Positions 60,136 to 64,000 of a stretch of 64,000 nt of DNA are shown piece after piece. The translations under genes were made by a program, and so were the position numbers. Source of the DNA: Hydrocarboniphaga sp965279055 (GTDB taxonomy: Bacteria; Pseudomonadota; Gammaproteobacteria; Nevskiales; Nevskiaceae); assembly GCF_965279055.1 (NCBI RefSeq), contig NZ_OZ257125.1, positions 1,054,001 through 1,118,000 on the forward strand, in the 5' to 3' direction. Numbering within the stretch: position 1 is the stretch's first letter; each line of letters starts with the position of its first letter. Below the pieces are notes generated by a model. The model was not told the DNA's origin, made no database searches, and saw only the letters and a program-made list of their open reading frames with translations.

Positions 60136-60862
60136 TCCCATTAAAAAGATCGACACCATCATCGATACCTCGCAGCCGATTCTGAAAGCCGTGGGTCTGG
60201 GCAAGACCTTCGACGACGGCCGCCTCAAGCTCGACGTGCTCGGCGATATCGATCTGGAGGTCGGCCGCGGCGAGCGCGTCGCCATCGTCGGCTCGTCCGG
60301 CAGCGGCAAGTCGACGCTGCTGCATCTGCTCGGCGGGCTGGATGCGCCCACGCGCGGCGAAGTCTGGGTGGCCGGCGAGCGCATGTCGCAGTTGTCCGAC
60401 ACCGCGCGCGGCGTACTGCGCAATCGCCGCCTCGGCTTCGTCTACCAGTTCCATCATCTGCTGCCGGAATTTTCCGCGCTCGAAAACGTGATGATGCCGC
60501 TGATGATCCGCCGCGAGCCCGCCGCGAACGCACGCAAGCAGGCCGCCGATCTGCTGGAGCGCGTCGGCCTCGGCCAGCGCCTCGAACACAAGCCCGGCGA
60601 GCTGTCCGGCGGCGAACGTCAGCGCGCTGCGGTCGCGCGCGCGCTGGTCACGCGGCCGGCCTGCGTGCTCGCCGACGAGCCCACCGGCAACCTGGATTCA
60701 AAAACCGCGGACAAGGTTTTCGACCTGATGCTGGAGCTGAATCGCGAACTTGGCACTAGCCTGGTCGTGGTCACGCACGACATGAAACTCGCGGCGCGCA
60801 TGGAACGCATATGGACGCTGGACGCCGGGCGTCTGGCACTGCCGGAAGCCCTTACCTCCTAG
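60128..60862 (+). CDS. lolD: lipoprotein-releasing ABC transporter ATP-binding protein
   Basis: The 244-residue ABC ATPase has Walker A GSSGSGKST, the LolD motif HLLGGLDAPTRGEVWVAGE, Q-loop FVYQFHHLLPEFSALENVMMPLMI, signature LSGGERQRAAVARAL and Walker B VLADEPTGNLDSKTA. It powers lipoprotein release by LolC-type permeases. Its end overlaps comEC by 52 bases, an unusually long overlap, and its start overlaps lolC by eight. Confidence 0.95.
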   Translation: MSDPIKKIDTIIDTSQPILKAVGLGKTFDDGRLKLDVLGDIDLEVGRGERVAIVGSSGSGKSTLLHLLGGLDAPTRGEVWVAGERMSQLSDTARGVLRNRRLGFVYQFHHLLPEFSALENVMMPLMIRREPAANARKQAADLLERVGLGQRLEHKPGELSGGERQRAAVARALVTRPACVLADEPTGNLDSKTADKVFDLMLELNRELGTSLVVVTHDMKLAARMERIWTLDAGRLALPEALTS

Positions 60863-63093
60863 CCGCGCTGTTCACCGCGGGCGTGCTGATGGTGCACGCC
60901 TCGCCGGTTCTTCCTGTCGTTTCCGTTGTGCTGTGTGCCGCGATCCCGGCGCTGCTGCCGTGGCGTTTTCGCGCGCATTACGCGGTGTTTTTTCTCGGCG
61001 CACTGTGCTGTGTATGGCGCGCCGATTCCGTGCTGCAATCGAGTTGGCCGGCATCGCGGCATGGCGAAGAACTCCTCGTCACCGGGCACATCGCCTCGTT
61101 GCCGCAGCAGACTCCGGGCAAGAGCGGAGACGAGCGCACCTGGCGCTTCCAGTTCCGGCCCGACGACCGATCCCTGCCGCTGATCCGCGCGTCCTGGTAT
61201 CGCGCGACCGGGACTTTGCGCGGCGGCGAATGCTGGAGAATGAAACTGCGGCTGCGCATGCCGCACGGCTCGATCAATCCGCATGCGTTTGATTACGAAG
61301 CCTGGCTTTTTCGACAGGGAATCGGCGCCATCGCCACGGTTCGTGAGGCCGAGCCTTGCGCCGGCAGCAGCGGCCCGGCGTCGCTGCGCTGGCGCCAGCG
61401 GGTGCTCGACCGAATGCACGAATGGCTGCCGCAGCATCCCGGTCTGCCGCTGCTGGCGGCGCTGACCATCGGCGACGACTCGGGCCTGTCGGACGCCGAC
61501 TGGGATACTTACCGCGCGACCGGCACAAGCCATTTGATTGCCGTTTCCGGCTTCAACGTCGCGATCATCGCTGGCTTCGGTTTTCTGTTCGGCCGCTGGC
61601 TGTGGGCCCTGTGGCCGCCGCTGTGCCTGCGTTTGCCGGCGCAGAAAGCCGGCATGCTGATGTCGGCGATCGTCGGCCTGGCCTACGCCTTCGTCGCCGG
61701 CTGGGAGCCGCCGGTGCAACGCGCGGCGCTGATGCTGGTGCTGCTGCTGGCTGCGGCCTGGTTCGATCGGCTGCGCCATCCGTCGCGGGTGCTGGCGCTG
61801 GCCTGGATTGTGGTGCTGCTGATCTATCCTTTGGCGATTACCGCGCCCGGACTATGGCTGTCGTTCGCCGCGGTGGCGACGATCTTCTACATCACGTCCG
61901 GGCGCCTGAAAAATCGCCACTTCGCGATCGAAGCGCTGCGCGTGCAGATCGCTTTGACCGGCGCGCTGGTTCCGCTGAGCCTGTTGTTTTTTCACGGCCT
62001 GTCGTGGGCAACGGCGCCGATCAATCTGATCGCGGTGCCGGTCGTCGCGGTGCTGACGCCGATCGCGCTGCTGGCGCTGAGCGCTGCCGCGATCTTGCCA
62101 GCGGCCGGCGTGCCGCTGCTGGGCGTCACGGCGTCGGCGCTGTCGCAACTGCAGCTGGGGCTGAACGTGGTCGCCGACTATGCGATGCCGGCCTGGTTCG
62201 CGGCGAGTCCGCCGCCGTCGGCGCTGTTGCTCGCCGCTTTCGGGCTGTTGTTGTTGCTGGCGCCGCGCGGTCTGCCATTGCGTGTGCCCGGCGCGCTATG
62301 CCTCGTGCCTTTGCTGTTGCCGACGCAGTCGATACCGACGAAAGACTTCGACGTCGCAGTGCTCGATGTCGGCCAGGGCCTGTCCGTCGTCGTCAGCACC
62401 GCGCATCACCGGCTGCTGTACGACGCCGGGCCGGCTTTCGACGAAGGCTTCGATGCCGGCGAATCGGTGGTGGTGCCATATCTGCTGGGGCAGGGCGCGC
62501 GGCAGCTCGATCGCGTGGTGATTTCTCACGCCGATCAGGACCACATCGGCGGCTTGAAAGCGGTGCGCCATTTGTTGCGTGTCGACAGCGAATTCGGTGC
62601 GCCGGATCGGCCGCCCTGCCGCGACGGCATCGGTTGGGACTGGGATGGTGTGCACTTCGAGTTCCTGCATCCCGATGGCAGCGGCTGGACCGACAACGAT
62701 GGTTCCTGCGTGCTCGCGGTCGGCTCGGCGCCGCACCGGCTGCTGCTGACCGGCGATATCGAAGCGGCGGCCGAGCGCCGGTTGATCGAGCGTCACTCGG
62801 CGCAGCTGGCCAGCGAGGTGCTGGTCGCGCCGCATCATGGCAGCCGCAGTTCCTCGGGGGCGGACTTCGTTGCGGCGGTGCATCCGCGAATCGTGATCTA
62901 TGGCGCCGCCTGGCGCAGCCACTTCGGCCATCCGCGGCCGGAAGTCGTCGCGCGGTATGCGGCGATCGGCGCGCGGCAGTACGTGACCGGCGTCAGCGGC
63001 GCGCTGCTGTTGTCCCGCGTCGGCGGGGACTGGCAGATCGTCGAGACACGGCGGCGTGATGCGCACTGGTGGAATGCGGCGGCCGAGCCTTGA
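60811..63093 (+). CDS. comEC: DNA uptake channel protein ComEC/Rec2
   Basis: The 760-residue protein has N-terminal helices (first at about residues 14-33) and a DUF4131-type domain (about 60-190). The Competence domain has many helices (about 215-490; TSHLIAVSGFNVAIIAG is diagnostic). A C-terminal metallo-beta-lactamase domain (about 505-760) carries VISHADQDHIGGLKAV and PHHGSRSSSG. It forms the inner-membrane channel for single-stranded DNA in natural transformation. The start at 60811 lies inside lolD and no SD is clear; a later start would clip the first helix. In many gammaproteobacteria comEC is near lolCDE, as here. Confidence 0.9.
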   Translation: MDAGRRASGTAGSPYLLAALFTAGVLMVHASPVLPVVSVVLCAAIPALLPWRFRAHYAVFFLGALCCVWRADSVLQSSWPASRHGEELLVTGHIASLPQQTPGKSGDERTWRFQFRPDDRSLPLIRASWYRATGTLRGGECWRMKLRLRMPHGSINPHAFDYEAWLFRQGIGAIATVREAEPCAGSSGPASLRWRQRVLDRMHEWLPQHPGLPLLAALTIGDDSGLSDADWDTYRATGTSHLIAVSGFNVAIIAGFGFLFGRWLWALWPPLCLRLPAQKAGMLMSAIVGLAYAFVAGWEPPVQRAALMLVLLLAAAWFDRLRHPSRVLALAWIVVLLIYPLAITAPGLWLSFAAVATIFYITSGRLKNRHFAIEALRVQIALTGALVPLSLLFFHGLSWATAPINLIAVPVVAVLTPIALLALSAAAILPAAGVPLLGVTASALSQLQLGLNVVADYAMPAWFAASPPPSALLLAAFGLLLLLAPRGLPLRVPGALCLVPLLLPTQSIPTKDFDVAVLDVGQGLSVVVSTAHHRLLYDAGPAFDEGFDAGESVVVPYLLGQGARQLDRVVISHADQDHIGGLKAVRHLLRVDSEFGAPDRPPCRDGIGWDWDGVHFEFLHPDGSGWTDNDGSCVLAVGSAPHRLLLTGDIEAAAERRLIERHSAQLASEVLVAPHHGSRSSSGADFVAAVHPRIVIYGAAWRSHFGHPRPEVVARYAAIGARQYVTGVSGALLLSRVGGDWQIVETRRRDAHWWNAAAEP

Positions 63094-63460
63094 CAGCGAT
63101 GCTGGCTGCCCCGAATTCGGGCGAGACGATAGCCCGCGTATCGAAAACGCGCGGCATGCTCCACCCTCCGTTCGTCCCGAGTAGCCCACGCAGTGGGCGT
63201 ATCGAGGGACCGGGTCGCGCTCGAGTCCCTCGATACGCCGCGTCGCGGCTACTCGGGACGAACGGCGGCGGCTGATCAGGTTCGCGGCATTCGCATAGTC
63301 CCTTGTCGCCGTTGTAAAAATAAAAAACAAAGAAAAATAACGCCAAAAAATAACCGGATAGCCGCGTTCCTCCGCCACGCGCTGGCGCGGTGATTGCGCC
63401 TTGGCTTGCCCCGTACACCCCGCCGTTCGGTCGGGGATCCAAAAGTCACGGGAGTTAGGG
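63094..63460. other. gap with family A repeat and A-rich block
   Basis: These 367 bases hold repeat family A copy 3 (63168-63265) and then a strikingly A-rich segment at about 63316-63355 (AAAAATAAAAAACAAAGAAA and following). That segment looks like an UP element or bent DNA upstream of the next gene. No gene was recognised. Confidence 0.6.
63168..63265. repeat. intergenic palindromic repeat, family A copy 3
   Basis: The ends are CCGTTCGTCCCGAGTAG and CTACTCGGGACGAACGG, with inner arms GTATCGAGGGAC and GTCCCTCGATAC, the same layout as copies 1-2. Its small tip hairpins are CCCACGCAGTGGG and GCCGCGTCGCGGC. It lies downstream of comEC. Confidence 0.9.
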
Positions 63461-64000
63461 ATGATCAATTTGAAGACTACGACGGCCGCCTGGCTGCGCC
63501 GCGGCAGTGCCGCGTTTGCGGGCATGGCGATGCTCGCCAGCGGCGCGGCATACGCCGAAGGCATCAACACGTTCTACTCGTTCGTCGGCGGCATCGACGG
63601 CGCCTTTCCGTACGGCACGCCGGTCGCCGGCACCGACGGCTTTCTGTACGGCTCGACCTACTTCGGCAGCGAAACCAGCACCGATCCGTACACCGGCTAC
63701 GGCACGGTCTACAAGATCAAGCCGGACGGCAGCAAGCGCACGACCTTGCACGTGTTCAGCGGTAGCGGCGCCGACGGCGGCATTCCGATCGCGCCACTGC
63801 TGCTCGGTGCCGACGGCAATTACTACGGGAGCACCGAGGGCTCGTCGGATTTCGCGGCCGCGCCTTACGGCACGATCTTCAAGATCAAGACCAATGGCAC
63901 GTTCACGACGCTGCATACCTTCGCCGGCACCGACGGCCGTTTCGTCACCGGCAAGCTGGTGCAGGCCGCCGACGGCAAGCTCTATGGCGTGACCCAGGCC
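63461..64000 (+). CDS. GloVer-type tandem-repeat protein, N-terminal part (runs off the window)
   Basis: An ATG at 63461 preceded by GGGAG opens a frame that stays open to base 64000 (180 codons). A signal peptide (cleavage near AAYA-EG) is followed by tandem repeats of about 50-60 residues. Each carries a G-x-D-G-x-x-Y/L-Y-G-S/V-T core and a following GTVYKIKPDGSKRTTLHVF or GTIFKIKTNGTFTTLHTF segment, the pattern of choice-anchored GloVer repeat proteins. Such proteins often end with a PEP-CTERM or other sorting tail, so this could be a second XrtB substrate. The C-terminus is not visible. Confidence 0.8.
   Translation, partial: MINLKTTTAAWLRRGSAAFAGMAMLASGAAYAEGINTFYSFVGGIDGAFPYGTPVAGTDGFLYGSTYFGSETSTDPYTGYGTVYKIKPDGSKRTTLHVFSGSGADGGIPIAPLLLGADGNYYGSTEGSSDFAAAPYGTIFKIKTNGTFTTLHTFAGTDGRFVTGKLVQAADGKLYGVTQA

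Overview
The window is GC-rich chromosomal DNA from a Gram-negative bacterium, most likely a gammaproteobacterium of the Nevskiales/Solimonadaceae type or a relative. This placement is inferred from gene content, not from any search. Supporting points are outer-membrane barrels and lipoproteins, LolCD, a pdxJ-acpS-barA-cysM-rlmD neighbourhood, nagZ next to hpt and a methylthioinosine phosphorylase, an arginine succinyltransferase (ast) operon, and an exosortase B / PEP-CTERM exopolysaccharide locus. No insertion sequence, integrase, prophage or CRISPR array was seen. The one RNA gene is tRNA-Arg(CCU).

Layout. 1-7.3 kb: the end of a cytochrome-like gene, then an envelope group (small barrel, FadL-like barrel, 1030-residue lipoprotein, coiled-coil protein). 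7.4-18 kb: housekeeping genes (pdxJ, acpS, a BarA-like hybrid kinase, cysM, a PolB-type exonuclease, rlmD, a CYTH phosphatase, an L,D-transpeptidase, nagZ, hpt, methylthioinosine phosphorylase). 18.0-21.3 kb, minus strand: exeA/gspA-gspB-elaA. 21.5-39.6 kb: the exosortase locus. epsL diverges from epsD-epsE-epsF-epsG-xrtB-epsI, followed by a Wzx-like flippase, a Wzy-like polymerase, a possible small ORF, a pyruvyltransferase, two GT4 glycosyltransferases, a secreted ConA-like protein and a PssD/PssE pair. Facing these are a second pyruvyltransferase and a small PEP-CTERM protein. 40-43.5 kb: a Big2 lipoprotein, a periplasmic-type ATP DNA ligase and ugd. 43.6-51.8 kb: ast genes with an M20 hydrolase, divergent from a polar amino-acid ABC transporter. 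51.9-64 kb: an RDD protein, tRNA-Arg, a Big1 lipoprotein, alanine dehydrogenase, aguA-aguB, lolC-lolD-comEC and the start of a GloVer-type repeat protein.

How the genes fit together. The 21.5-39.6 kb block reads as a Wzx/Wzy-type acidic exopolysaccharide factory. PssDE plus Ugd suggest glucuronic acid and the two pyruvyltransferases suggest pyruvyl ketals. EpsF/EpsG set chain length, EpsE/EpsL make the envelope conduit, and XrtB would process the PEP-CTERM protein encoded beside it. The ast genes with the divergent ABC transporter, and aguAB, point to arginine and agmatine catabolism. Palindromic intergenic repeats of four families sit in at least 14 gene gaps and are a conspicuous feature of this genome.
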